From Bacteroides zoogleoformans (lineage in GTDB: Bacteria; Bacteroidota; Bacteroidia; Bacteroidales; Bacteroidaceae), in contig NZ_CP027231.1 of NCBI RefSeq assembly GCF_002998435.1, forward strand, positions 2,521,001 through 2,585,000: 64,000 nt of DNA. Reading direction: 5' to 3'. Positions 8,179 to 17,518 of this stretch are shown in pieces. The position numbers and the translations under genes were made by a program. Position 1 is the stretch's first letter; every line of letters begins with the position of its first letter. Below the pieces are notes generated by a model. That model was not told the DNA's origin. It worked only from the letters and a program-made list of their open reading frames with translations, and did not search any database.

Positions 8179-8766
8179 ATGTTTAGAAAAAAAGAAAAAG
8201 AGTTTCAGTACCATCCCGGTATAGAGAAGATTATCGAGGATGTACAGGGTGGCGGAACCATTGCCCGAAAAGAGCTGAAGGGCGTCATCAAGGAATTGCC
8301 GCCTATCGTTGTTGTGGGGCGCGATGAAAACGGATTGTATCATGTTGTGAAAACCGCCCTTATCCAGAAAGTGAGCGGAACGACTATTGAGGTTGGCAAG
8401 AAGCATCTTTTTGTGGTCGGTGAAGCTGTTATGATTGGTGGTGATTTGAAGGGTGCATCCGATTTGATTGCGTCTATCGACAAGAGTAATCCTGAAAAGG
8501 ATGTTATTACTCTTGCTGGCGCCATTGGAGAGGGCAGTGCCGGCCAAGTGCTTGTTCTTGCAAAAGACAAACAGGACGCTAATTCAGCCAAGTTCAAGTA
8601 CATCCCTGAGGTTGTTACAATGAACAAGGTAGACGTTACGGTTGCCAACCAGCAATCAGGCTTGCTTGTCCGTGGAACAGTTAATGAGAGTGTAATGCCT
8701 TATCCTGTTGATGACGCTATTAAGGCACAGTTAAAGGATATTCGTTTTGTATACAAACAAGTGTAA
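8179..8766 (+). CDS. Head decoration / head-fibre-like protein
   Basis: A 195-aa protein directly before the major capsid gene. The middle (about 70-150) is beta-rich with a barrel-like glycine pattern (VGEAVMIGGDLKGAS, ITLAGAIGEGSAGQV), similar to capsid decoration or head-fibre proteins that stabilise the shell. The C-terminus (about 155-195) includes LVRGTVNESVMPYPVDDAI, a pattern often seen in Bacteroidales head-fibre annotations. Function is inferred from position and the beta pattern. Confidence 0.62.
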   Translation: MFRKKEKEFQYHPGIEKIIEDVQGGGTIARKELKGVIKELPPIVVVGRDENGLYHVVKTALIQKVSGTTIEVGKKHLFVVGEAVMIGGDLKGASDLIASIDKSNPEKDVITLAGAIGEGSAGQVLVLAKDKQDANSAKFKYIPEVVTMNKVDVTVANQQSGLLVRGTVNESVMPYPVDDAIKAQLKDIRFVYKQV

Positions 8767-8779
8767 ATAGTTGTTTATT

Positions 8780-9910
8780 ATGGAAAGAAGTTTAATTAAG
8801 CAAGTCAACCGAAAAAATATGTCGGCTCGCCTGAATTCCCGTAAGGTGAAGCCGGTGTTCTATCCGAACTTTTTCGATGTGAAACAAAAAATGTCCCTTA
8901 AATGGGAGACCTTGACGGGAGAAAAAGGTGCACCGGTTATCGCTGACGTAATCAGCTACGATGCTTCGGCACCACAGAAGACGCGAGAAGTAGTCGGCAA
9001 GATGTCCGGGGATATCCCCAAGACTGCTGTAAAGCGTGGTATGAATGAGAGTGACTGGAACGAATACCGGCAGTTGAGTCGTGATTGCAACGGCGATGCT
9101 GATTTGCAGGCTCTTCTTGACCTTTCTTTCAAAGATCAGGACTTTGTATATAATGCAGTGCGTGCTCGTTTTGAGTGGTGGTGCATGCAGTTAATGTCTA
9201 AGGGTGGATTCGCTCTGAATAAATCCAATAATAACGGTATTGTTACGGAAGAGTTTGTCGGATGCGGTATGCCGAAAGCCAATCGTAAGGTCGCGGCTAA
9301 AGATTGGGCTAACGCGTCTACTGCTGACGGGTTGCAGGACATCGAAGATGTTATTGTTGCTGCAGCAGCCGATGGAGTTTCTCTTCGCTACGTTATTATG
9401 CGTTCTGATGAGTTTTCTTTGTTGAAAAAGCAAAAATCAACAATGGAGAAGGTGAAAGGATGGATTAACCAAAAGGATAAACTTACCATCACGAAAAAGG
9501 TCATCAACGAGTATCTTGCTGCTCAAGAAAAACCTGTTACTATTGTTGTAATAGACCCTTCTGTGCGTATTGAAGACGAGTCCCACAAACGTACTACTGT
9601 GAACCCATGGGAGAGCAGAAGAGTTTGTTTCTTGGAAGATCTTAATGTTGGCGATATACAACATGGTCCTATCGCCGCAGAGAGTTCTGTCGAATACGCC
9701 AAAAAAGCTACCACCTTGAAGAAAGATTTTATCTTTATCTCCAAGTGGTCGGAGCTGGAGCCGTTCAAGGAATGGACAAAGGCAGAAGCGAATGCTATTC
9801 CCGTAATCAACGACCCTGATGCCATGTATATCCTTAAAGCGGATGCGTTGGCTTGGGAAGAGAGTGAGAATACGGAATATACGGACACTGACGACGAAAA
9901 CGGTTACTAA
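8780..9910 (+). CDS. Major capsid protein (gpE-like family)
   Basis: The main shell protein. ATG 8780 is chosen over an upstream TTG. The 376-aa product has an N-terminal arm (RKNMSARLNSRKVKPVFYPNFF), a large alpha/beta body and the RARFEWWCMQLMSKGG segment resembling the (A)xR(I/F)E motif of E-family capsid proteins. No cleavable prodomain is obvious, in keeping with a separate scaffold gene. The stop overlaps the next ATG (TAATGG), so it is coupled to the connector genes. Confidence 0.85.
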   Translation: MERSLIKQVNRKNMSARLNSRKVKPVFYPNFFDVKQKMSLKWETLTGEKGAPVIADVISYDASAPQKTREVVGKMSGDIPKTAVKRGMNESDWNEYRQLSRDCNGDADLQALLDLSFKDQDFVYNAVRARFEWWCMQLMSKGGFALNKSNNNGIVTEEFVGCGMPKANRKVAAKDWANASTADGLQDIEDVIVAAAADGVSLRYVIMRSDEFSLLKKQKSTMEKVKGWINQKDKLTITKKVINEYLAAQEKPVTIVVIDPSVRIEDESHKRTTVNPWESRRVCFLEDLNVGDIQHGPIAAESSVEYAKKATTLKKDFIFISKWSELEPFKEWTKAEANAIPVINDPDAMYILKADALAWEESENTEYTDTDDENGY

Positions 9911-10242
9911 TGGATACTATTCGCGATACTATTCTTGCATTTCCCGGCCTTGAGGATACGGAGGATGCGTTTCTAAATCGAGTACTTACACTTCGGGGGC
10001 TTGACGGCACGAAGCCATACTCGAAAGAGATAGACGGCTCTGTATGCCTCGCGGCGGCTGACTTGTATAAACAGATGGCAAACCTTCCGGATTTCTCGGA
10101 AGGTGAGCTATCTAAAACATATCCGCGTAGTTATTATGTCAATACGGCGAAAAGCTTGTATATCGAGAACGGTGAACCTGAAAAGGCGTTGACGGTAGGC
10201 AAACGAATAGTCGTAAAAGGAAAGGCAGGCAACAGATGGTAA
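9910..10242 (+). CDS. Head-tail connector protein (adaptor)
   Basis: A 110-aa protein overlapping the capsid stop. Helical segments (about 5-30, 45-60 and 75-95) and its place first after the major capsid gene match the gp6/gp15-type adaptor docking under the portal. A DUF6706-like identity is possible. Function is by position. Confidence 0.6.
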   Translation: MDTIRDTILAFPGLEDTEDAFLNRVLTLRGLDGTKPYSKEIDGSVCLAAADLYKQMANLPDFSEGELSKTYPRSYYVNTAKSLYIENGEPEKALTVGKRIVVKGKAGNRW

Positions 10243-10547
10243 AGCGAAAAGCATACGAAGCGACCGTAACGCTGGAGATAGCCGGAGGGGTTGTTAACGG
10301 TGAATGGCAGGAAGGGCGTACAGATACATTGTCCATCAAAGGGCATTACAACTCTGCTACGGGAGCCCGGATAATCATTCGCCGTAACGCCAACGGCGAC
10401 GAGAAGCAAGTTAGCGGCTATTTCTTTCCCGGCAAGAAACCAAAGTTTGAGGGTAATCCTATCAGGCTCACTGTACCGGGCCTGGAAATAGATGTCCCGA
10501 TAATATGTTGGGATTCGTACCAATCACATTCCGTTATCAATGTATGA
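10236..10547 (+). CDS. Head closure / stopper-like protein
   Basis: A 103-aa mostly beta-strand protein (YEATVTLEIAGGVVNG, KGHYNSATGARIIIRR), overlapping the genes on both sides. Small beta-barrel stopper proteins occupy this second connector slot in siphophages. Ends in an ATGA overlap with the next gene. Confidence 0.55.
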   Translation: MVKRKAYEATVTLEIAGGVVNGEWQEGRTDTLSIKGHYNSATGARIIIRRNANGDEKQVSGYFFPGKKPKFEGNPIRLTVPGLEIDVPIICWDSYQSHSVINV

Positions 10548-11017
10548 GTAAAAACGGGCTTATCCCCTTGTGGACGGATAGCGATGCAGACAGATTCTAC
10601 AGCTACTTTGTCGATAGAGCAAATGATAAGATATTTCAGATGCTTTCGGCTGCCGGTGAAAAGTATATCGGAGTTGCACGTAAATCCGGTTCTTATAAAG
10701 ACCATACGGGGAACCTGCGTAGCTCTGTCGGTTATATGGTCTTCAAGGATGGAGAATGTGTAGCCGAGAACTTTGAGAAAAGCTCGAATGGTACGGATAA
10801 GCAAACGGGAGTCACAAAAGCTCGCAGGCTTGCTAAAAAGATTGCTCTTGAATTGGATACGGGATGGGTGCTCGTCTTAACCGCCGGCATGGAGTACGCT
10901 GCACGGGTTGAAGCTCTCGGACGTGATGTAGCCACATCTGGGACTATTAAGGCGGAAGAGTATTTGCGAAAGACGAGCAAAAACCTATTTGACAAATTGG
11001 CAAAAAGAGGATATTAG
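10544..11017 (+). CDS. Neck / tail completion protein (HK97 gp10-like)
   Basis: ATG 10544 is chosen because it overlaps the previous stop (ATGA); upstream in-frame sequence is only a shadow. The 157-aa product has a helical start, then YKDHTGNLRSSVGYMVFKDG, the TGxLRxSI-like core of gp10 neck proteins, and a late GMEYAARVEALG segment (gp10 typically has YAxxvExG). It should join the head connector to the tail terminator. Confidence 0.75.
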   Translation: MSKNGLIPLWTDSDADRFYSYFVDRANDKIFQMLSAAGEKYIGVARKSGSYKDHTGNLRSSVGYMVFKDGECVAENFEKSSNGTDKQTGVTKARRLAKKIALELDTGWVLVLTAGMEYAARVEALGRDVATSGTIKAEEYLRKTSKNLFDKLAKRGY

Positions 11018-11020
11018 AAT

Positions 11021-11401
11021 ATGGACGAATACGATGTAATAGATTTTGTTTACGATGCTGTAGCTGCATCTATTCCAAATGTACTTGTGGTAAAAGACAA
11101 GTCCGAATCAGGAATGAGGGTTGAGCATGTTGTAATCAACAATATAACACATGTAGAGTCTGATTTTACCGGAAAAACACCCGTAAACATAAACATCTTC
11201 GTTCCGCTTAATCCAAACGGCATGATAAAGCGTCAGCGTATGAAAGAACTACGTCGAACTGTAAGGCGGTCTATCGACGCTATAAGCAGCAACGACGGTA
11301 ATTGTAGGCAAGTCGAGGTTCTCTGGGCAGAAAAGATGTCAGAATTGAAAGAGGGGTTCGACTGTGTGAATATAAGAATTAATGTATTAACTGATAAATA
11401 A
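11021..11401 (+). CDS. Tail terminator-like protein
   Basis: A 126-aa alpha/beta protein, 3 bp after the neck gene and before the major tail protein, the usual place of the gpU/gp11-type tail terminator. It has a strand-rich centre (VNINIFVPLN) and a basic helix (RMKELRRTVRRSIDAI). Function by position. Confidence 0.6.
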   Translation: MDEYDVIDFVYDAVAASIPNVLVVKDKSESGMRVEHVVINNITHVESDFTGKTPVNINIFVPLNPNGMIKRQRMKELRRTVRRSIDAISSNDGNCRQVEVLWAEKMSELKEGFDCVNIRINVLTDK

Positions 11402-11409
11402 ATTAAATT

Positions 11410-11955
11410 ATGGCAGCAAAAAAAAGACCTATTGCGATGGGTGTGGCAGCAATCAGACTGGCCACGTATGGAGATGGTGTTCCTGGAAATGATTTCAAGG
11501 ATTTACCTTTACCGTTCAAGGGAACTGTAGCGTTTAACTTCGCAGACCCCAAAGAAGTGAAAATCGAAACGGAAGGAACAGATGAGCCGTTGTATGTGAC
11601 GTTCGTTAAAGACGCAACGGACTACATTGAATTCTCGATTCCTACTCCCGACAATGAGACTATAAAAATTCTTTGTGGGGGGACTATTAACAAAGGTGGG
11701 GCAAATAAGGACATTTGGGAACAAGGAACAACCTTCCCGAGTATCGTTAAAACTTTTCAGGCGGAAACTGTACCCCACAATGGATCTAAGGTTGTCTATA
11801 CTATTGTACATGGAAAGATTATGGCTAAACTTAATCAGGCGCCCGGTGCAGAACAGCCTGAATTGCTGCTTGTACGTGTTTACAAGCAGGCGGCAATCGC
11901 AGAGAATGGAGATGTAAAAACAGCCTTTACTCGTGAAGTCGTTTCTATTCCCTAA
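11410..11955 (+). CDS. Major tail tube protein
   Basis: A 181-aa beta-rich protein just before the chaperone and tape measure genes, where the tail tube subunit is expected. Alternating strands (FKGTVAFNFADPKEVKIETEG, split) and a late VVYTIVHGKIMAKLNQ strand pair fit the tail-tube fold. A terminator-like hairpin follows, as expected for a highly expressed structural gene. Confidence 0.78.
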   Translation: MAAKKRPIAMGVAAIRLATYGDGVPGNDFKDLPLPFKGTVAFNFADPKEVKIETEGTDEPLYVTFVKDATDYIEFSIPTPDNETIKILCGGTINKGGANKDIWEQGTTFPSIVKTFQAETVPHNGSKVVYTIVHGKIMAKLNQAPGAEQPELLLVRVYKQAAIAENGDVKTAFTREVVSIP

Positions 11956-11976
11956 GAATAATTTGTAGTCATTGAT

Positions 11977-11999
11977 GGGCGGGGGATATTCTTCCGCCC
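11977..11999 (+). terminator. Terminator-like hairpin after the tail tube gene
   Basis: GGGCGG (11977-11982) pairs with CCGCCC (11994-11999), followed by TAATTTTA. A partial terminator here would raise tail-tube transcript over downstream genes. Confidence 0.55.
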
Positions 12000-12014
12000 T
12001 AATTTTAGAACGCT

Positions 12015-12542
12015 ATGGATATACGATTATTGCAGCAGCTTGAAGCCGAAACAATATCAGAAAAGCCTCTGAAAATCCCCTTTAGCTTCGATAATATTGA
12101 ACGGTTGCCCAAGGGAAAGAGTCCCGGTGATTGTATTGTTATTCGTCCGATAACCGTGCGCACATGGTTCTGTATTCGCCCGCTATTGCTTAAAATTGAC
12201 AAGGAAGATCTTAGCCGGCTTATCAATAAACCGGGAGAAGTGGGCCCGGAGGTAGCGGAGGTGATGGATAAGTATGGCGAACTAATACTTGATATTGTTT
12301 GCCTGGGAATACACAATAAACCGAGCGACCCTCCCGCATGGTTCCGTGATGTATTGACGGATAATTGTACGTGGCAGGATATTCATGTATTATTAAACGC
12401 TATTCTATTCCGTATAGGGTTCTACCCTTTTTGCAAATCTATCATAACTCTTCGGAGTGTGAGCCCAATGGACGAGGCGGAGATGATAGCCGCCCGAAAG
12501 AATTTAGAAAGCTGGCATCTCTCTCGCAAGGAAGATTCTTAG
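12015..12542 (+). CDS. Tail assembly chaperone (gpG-like)
   Basis: A 175-aa alpha-helical protein between the tail tube and the tape measure, the slot of the G/GT chaperones that coat the tape measure during tail assembly. It shares a long overlap with a -1-frame ORF, open from 12365 to 12781. The C-terminal MDEAEMIAARKNLESWHL segment looks native, so the 0-frame product is probably made whole. Confidence 0.65.
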   Translation: MDIRLLQQLEAETISEKPLKIPFSFDNIERLPKGKSPGDCIVIRPITVRTWFCIRPLLLKIDKEDLSRLINKPGEVGPEVAEVMDKYGELILDIVCLGIHNKPSDPPAWFRDVLTDNCTWQDIHVLLNAILFRIGFYPFCKSIITLRSVSPMDEAEMIAARKNLESWHLSRKEDS

Positions 12543-12781
12543 TGTTGGTCCATGAGGCATTGGGGCTAACATATAAAGAAACACTTGAGTCGAGTTTTGT
12601 TTTGATTGAGGTAATGATGCAGGAATATGCATATATCACAAAAGAACGAAACAAGGCTTGCGAGAAAGGGTCGGACGAGGATGGGGATTATGAATGGGTG
12701 GAATTACCGTCCTTTGATAATCCGAACGAGATGATTCGGTATAAGAAATACCGGGATGTAGGTGATAAAATCAGAGGATGA
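12542..12781 (+). CDS. Second tail chaperone segment (gpT-like), possibly made by -1 frameshift
   Basis: This frame is -1 relative to the upstream chaperone and is open back to 12365. The native-looking part starts near GTG 12542 (VLVHEALGLTYKETLESSF) and runs to 12781, giving about 80 residues with an acidic GSDEDGDYEW stretch. It may be an independent small protein starting at GTG 12542 or TTG 12545, or the T part of a G-T fusion made by ribosomal slippage. CCCTTTT at 12425-12431 is in the right frame for a -1 slip, but it lies far upstream of the native-looking part. Confidence 0.55.
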   Translation: MLVHEALGLTYKETLESSFVLIEVMMQEYAYITKERNKACEKGSDEDGDYEWVELPSFDNPNEMIRYKKYRDVGDKIRG

Positions 12782-12834
12782 TTATATTTTAAATTGTGCG
12801 ATAAGCGCCATGAGTTTGAATTTGGTTATTTGTG

Positions 12835-12863
12835 GGGAGGTTGCCTGTGATAGGTAGCCTCCC
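12835..12863 (+). terminator. Hairpin before the tape measure gene
   Basis: GGGAGG (12835-12840) pairs with CCTCCC (12858-12863), extended by a partly paired TTGCC/GGTAG, and is followed by TGTTTGTTT. It lies in the 130-bp gap before the tape measure ATG, which holds no other gene. Confidence 0.6.
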
Positions 12864-12911
12864 TGTTTGTTTATAAATCTCTCTGCCTTATTATATTTTA
12901 ATGAAAAAGGT

Positions 12912-15900
12912 ATGGGAATAGTAAATAGGGAAGGTGCATTATACATGGCCACCGGTATAGATAATTCCGGGTTATACAAAGGAAGACAAGAGGCCTTAGG
13001 CATTATTAAGGCTATGGCTGGGGAAATTACCAGCTTTGATGTGTTTGGAGGTATCGGTATTAGTGCCGGAATTGCTTTCGCTTCTGCGGCTAAGGATGCT
13101 TATGCTTTCGAGAAGCAGTTTGAATCATCCATGAAGGAGGTGGCTACAATCTCGGGTCTTGTAAAAGATAGCATGGATGCCACCAAGCAGAAAATAATCA
13201 GTTTGACTACTGATGAACAAATACCAATTGGTGCCAATGAGATGGCAAAAGCACTGTATGGTATCGTTTCCGCCGGGCATGATGGTGAACAGGGTATGCG
13301 GGTACTTGAAGTTTCGGCTAAGGCCGCTGTCGGAGGTATCACCGAAACAGCTACTGCTGCCGATGCTATTACCACTCTACTCAATGCTTATAAAAAAGAT
13401 GCTTCCGAAGCCGAGAAGGTTTCAGATATGCTCTTCACGACGGCCAAGCTTGGTAAGACAACTTTTGGCGAGATGGGGAAAAGTATTGCGCAAGCTGCTC
13501 CTGTTGCCGCCGCCTATGGCGTAGAAATGGATCAGGTGCTTGCTGCGGTGGCGACATTGACGAAACAAGGTACGCCAACAGCACAGGCGATGACACAAAT
13601 ACGGGCTGCAATCGTAGGCGTATCTAAATATCTGGGAGATGGCGCATACGAAGCCATGACATTTCAAGAGGCATTGGAAAAGGTTCGACAGGAGGCTGGA
13701 GGAAGCGAAGCCAAGCTGCGTTCAATGATTCCGGAAATGGAGGCAGTGAATGGTTTGCTTGGTTTAACTGGAAAAAATGCACAAGAGGCTGCCGGTCATC
13801 TTGATGAGATGAAAAGATCTGTTGGTGCCACCGAAGAAGCGTTTAAGGAAATGGCAGATGGTGCAGAAAATCAACTTAAGCTTCTTGGGAATAATATAAC
13901 CGCAATGTTCCGGCCAATGGGGCAAAAGATTCTTGAAGAAGTCTCCCGGGTGTCAACTGCCATCAATAAGGCGTTCAATGGTGGGGAGGTAGAAGATTCT
14001 TTACGGAAACTTGGCGATTTGGTAGTGATTGTTACAGGGGCATTGATAAGTTATAAGGGTTCCATCGCTGCCGTATCAGCAGCTAAGAAGGTTAACCTCG
14101 CAATTACAAGAGTTCTGACATCTGAAAGATCTGCAGAACAAACACGCTTAATTGTGTCGAAGGGGTTGCATTACACGGAAGCTGGGGCTATTGCGAAAAA
14201 TACCAGTGCCCGTATATTGTTAACACGTGCTTTGAAAGCGCAAACCGTCGCCTATTTGAAGAATACAGCAGCTATGCTTACAAATCCATATATCCTGGCC
14301 GCTGCGGCACTTACTACACTTGGATATGGACTTTATAAATTAGCTACAATGGAGAGTGCTGCCGAGAAATCCACTCGGAGGCATCGGGAAGAGCAAGATA
14401 AATTCCGTAAATCAATCAATGAACGTAAACATCAATCGGAGGAGTTGCTGCGTATCATCCAGGACGAGTCGGAGACCGAGGAAAAGAAAATAGATGCATA
14501 CTCTAAATTGCAAATACTATCTCCAGCCTTAACGACTGCATATAGTAAAGAAGCCCTTGCTGTACTTGAACTTGCTGAAGCCAACAAAGTACTGAACGCC
14601 GAGAGGGATAAACTTACACGGCAAAATATACAAAGTAATATTAAACGTTTGCAAGATGAACTGAAAGAGTTGAATAAACAAAAGAATGATGGAAGGAATA
14701 GTGGTGCAGTATCTCAATGGATGTTAGGGTCAAAAGTAGAAACTAAACAAGGGGAATTAAATAAGTATATTAAAGACCTGAGAAAAATAAAAGAGATTGA
14801 AAAAGAGGCTCGACCTGTTGAAGTGAAACTGGTTGAGGCAAAGGCTGATTTACAACAGATTCAAGAAGAATTTGAGAGAGCAAAAAAGAAATTGCAGGAA
14901 GAGCAAGAAAAACTCAAAAACAATCCTTTTTATACCATTCCCTTTAATGTAGAAATTGACGTATCCAATGCGGAGAAGAAACTGAAAGAAACGAAAGATA
15001 AAATAGCTTCTTTGACGAGTACTGAAACCGGTAGTAGCAATAGTAAAGATATTATCAAAAACAAGGTATACTGGGAAGGGGAAAAGAAAAAAACAGAGGA
15101 TAATTTAGCCAAAATGGATGTATCCAAGAAAGGCTCCAAAGATTGGAATAAGCTTGTTTCTGATATTGCGAAGTATCAAAAAGAAATAGACAAGTATGAG
15201 GTTTTAAAGTCTGTTAAGCCGGGAATAGAAACAAAGAAAGCGGAAGAAAAGTTAACTGCTACCCTCACAGAACAGATGATTGAGCGCAAGCGTCGTTTGG
15301 AAGATTTACAAACGCAGATTGATGAATCCCGTATTAAGACAATGGCTGATGGCTCTGCTAAGACTATCGAAGAAATGGAAATTAACTTTGAGAAGGAAAT
15401 GCAGACCATTGATCGCCAAAAAGAAGATGCCTTACGTAAGAATATAGATAATGCACGTACTGCTTTTGAGGCTGACCCTAAAAACAAAGACAGGTTTTTT
15501 GATGGATCTGGAATTAAACTTTCAGACGATGAAATAAGGTTGTTTGACGAGAAATATAAAGCAGCTATCGCCGTATGGGAGAAAAACCTTGCGGATTATA
15601 ATCAAAACAGTAAAAAGTCATGGAATGAATACTTAAAAGAGTTTGGAGATTATCAGCAGAAGAGGCAAGCTATTCTTGATTTAGCGCAAGAGGAGTCTGA
15701 AAAGGCGGGAACAGAGGGGGAACGTAAATCCATCCTAAAACGTGCGCAAAATGAAATGGATGAACTCGATAATTCTATGCGCAATAGCTCTACTCTCATG
15801 GGGCAATTATTTGCTGATGCTTCGCAAAAAAGCGTAAATGAGATTCAAAAGATTGTTGATAAGGCTGAATTATTAATGCGATACCTTGAGTCTGTAAAAG

Positions 15901-17516
15901 ACGAGAAGGGAAATGCTGTTATTGGAGGGAAGAAGGTATCAAAGAAGGAAATTCTTGATATAGGGATTAGCGATAACACTCTTCAAAACTTATCGAAATC
16001 ACCTGAAAAGGTCGAAGCATTGCGTAATGGCATCAATAAGATGAAAGATGACCTTAAGGGAAAAAGTCCTTTTAAGATGTTTGAGACACAGATTGGAGAT
16101 GCTATAAAGAAAATAAAGAAGGGGGGGAAAGGAAGTCTTGCACAAGGGATATCTGAAATAGGAAGTTCTATTGCTCAATTCTCTCCTGCGGTAAGTCAGT
16201 TTGGCAAAGATTTAGGAAATATTATAGGAAACGATGATTTAGGTAACAAGATATCCGGAGTGTCTGATGCTATTGGCGGACTGGGGCAAACGGCTATGGG
16301 GGTCGGACAAATCATGTCCGGAGATATTGTCGGAGGTGCCATGGCGGCGGTTTCTGGAATTTCACAAGTCGTTGATGCCCTAGATGGATTATTTGGTGCC
16401 GACTATGCCAAATACGAAGCTATGAAAGCACAATACGAAACACTAAATGCAATCTGGGATGAATTAATAGAGAAGAAACGTAAGTACATTGAGACGTCCT
16501 ATGGAATAGAAGCGGTCAAAGTGAGTGAAGAGGCCAAACTGTTACAGAAAAAAACTATTGAGAGCCAACGCATTTTAGGGCGTGAGTTACTTAATTCTGG
16601 AGCATCTGCCGGTTCACACTCAATCGGTATTCGCATTTGGAAAAAAATGAATGATGAAGCGTGGAGACAAGCAAGAAGGGCATTAGGCTCAGATTGGAAA
16701 AACAAGTATAATGACAAAAGTCGAATGGAATGGCTGTTTGACCTTTCCGCCAAACAGTTGAGTAAATTAAAGGAGGCCGGTGTTTTTTGGGCGAAATTAG
16801 ACGATGATGTACGAAGGTATCTTGACAATATTATAGAGGGACAAGAAAAATTGGACGAAATCAATGAACAGATGAAAAACCAGTTAACCAATACCTCGTT
16901 TGACTCCATGTATGAAAACTTCATCGATAAGCTAATGGATATGAAAAGTAGTACAGAAGATTTTGTCGATGATATAAATAGTTCGTTTATGCGAGCTTTC
17001 CTTGCGAATGAGATAGGAGCTAAGTATCGTGAAAAATTAAAGAAGTGGTATGATGGTTTCGCCGATGATTTGAAAGATGGAAAGTTGTCTGACGAAGAAG
17101 TGCAGAGGAGAAGAGAAGAGTATAAGAAATATGTAAATGACGCTATTAGGGATAGGGATAATATTGCAAAGGTAACAGGCTATACGGGAGACTCTGATGA
17201 TAAAGGGGTTACCGGAAAACTTCAGGAAGCCCTTACAGAGGGAACCGCCAACCAACTGGTTGGACTATGGAATATGTCTGCTCTTGATATTCGTTACATT
17301 AAAGAACATCTTCAATCGATTCCACCGGAACACTTCAAATGTTGTGATGACATTCGTATGGATGTTGGGCAAATCATGCTTCTTGCGGCCGAAATTAAAA
17401 ATAACACCGAGCGTACAGCTGATAATACGTATGGCTTGAAAGAAGAACTTCGAGAAATAAAGAATGAGATTACAGAGGTCAAGAAAAATACTAAAGGATA
17501 TACTGGGAGGGGGTAG
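12912..17516 (+). CDS. Tail tape measure protein
   Basis: ATG 12912 is chosen: it follows the TATATTTTAATGAAAAAGG motif, while the earlier TTG overlaps the hairpin. The product is about 1534 aa. Residues about 50-330 match the TP901-like tape measure core (FEKQFESSMKEVATISG, then Ala/Thr/Gly-rich helices). A hydrophobic segment lies near residues 470-490 (ILAAAALTTLGYGLYKLA). Long Lys/Glu coiled coils follow to about 1050, then a glycine-rich hydrophobic patch (GISGVSDAIGGLGQTAMGVG-type), which often marks the membrane-active part. By the common rule of about 0.15 nm per residue the tail would be about 230 nm. Confidence 0.92.
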   Translation: MGIVNREGALYMATGIDNSGLYKGRQEALGIIKAMAGEITSFDVFGGIGISAGIAFASAAKDAYAFEKQFESSMKEVATISGLVKDSMDATKQKIISLTTDEQIPIGANEMAKALYGIVSAGHDGEQGMRVLEVSAKAAVGGITETATAADAITTLLNAYKKDASEAEKVSDMLFTTAKLGKTTFGEMGKSIAQAAPVAAAYGVEMDQVLAAVATLTKQGTPTAQAMTQIRAAIVGVSKYLGDGAYEAMTFQEALEKVRQEAGGSEAKLRSMIPEMEAVNGLLGLTGKNAQEAAGHLDEMKRSVGATEEAFKEMADGAENQLKLLGNNITAMFRPMGQKILEEVSRVSTAINKAFNGGEVEDSLRKLGDLVVIVTGALISYKGSIAAVSAAKKVNLAITRVLTSERSAEQTRLIVSKGLHYTEAGAIAKNTSARILLTRALKAQTVAYLKNTAAMLTNPYILAAAALTTLGYGLYKLATMESAAEKSTRRHREEQDKFRKSINERKHQSEELLRIIQDESETEEKKIDAYSKLQILSPALTTAYSKEALAVLELAEANKVLNAERDKLTRQNIQSNIKRLQDELKELNKQKNDGRNSGAVSQWMLGSKVETKQGELNKYIKDLRKIKEIEKEARPVEVKLVEAKADLQQIQEEFERAKKKLQEEQEKLKNNPFYTIPFNVEIDVSNAEKKLKETKDKIASLTSTETGSSNSKDIIKNKVYWEGEKKKTEDNLAKMDVSKKGSKDWNKLVSDIAKYQKEIDKYEVLKSVKPGIETKKAEEKLTATLTEQMIERKRRLEDLQTQIDESRIKTMADGSAKTIEEMEINFEKEMQTIDRQKEDALRKNIDNARTAFEADPKNKDRFFDGSGIKLSDDEIRLFDEKYKAAIAVWEKNLADYNQNSKKSWNEYLKEFGDYQQKRQAILDLAQEESEKAGTEGERKSILKRAQNEMDELDNSMRNSSTLMGQLFADASQKSVNEIQKIVDKAELLMRYLESVKDEKGNAVIGGKKVSKKEILDIGISDNTLQNLSKSPEKVEALRNGINKMKDDLKGKSPFKMFETQIGDAIKKIKKGGKGSLAQGISEIGSSIAQFSPAVSQFGKDLGNIIGNDDLGNKISGVSDAIGGLGQTAMGVGQIMSGDIVGGAMAAVSGISQVVDALDGLFGADYAKYEAMKAQYETLNAIWDELIEKKRKYIETSYGIEAVKVSEEAKLLQKKTIESQRILGRELLNSGASAGSHSIGIRIWKKMNDEAWRQARRALGSDWKNKYNDKSRMEWLFDLSAKQLSKLKEAGVFWAKLDDDVRRYLDNIIEGQEKLDEINEQMKNQLTNTSFDSMYENFIDKLMDMKSSTEDFVDDINSSFMRAFLANEIGAKYREKLKKWYDGFADDLKDGKLSDEEVQRRREEYKKYVNDAIRDRDNIAKVTGYTGDSDDKGVTGKLQEALTEGTANQLVGLWNMSALDIRYIKEHLQSIPPEHFKCCDDIRMDVGQIMLLAAEIKNNTERTADNTYGLKEELREIKNEITEVKKNTKGYTGRG

Positions 17517-17518
17517 TT

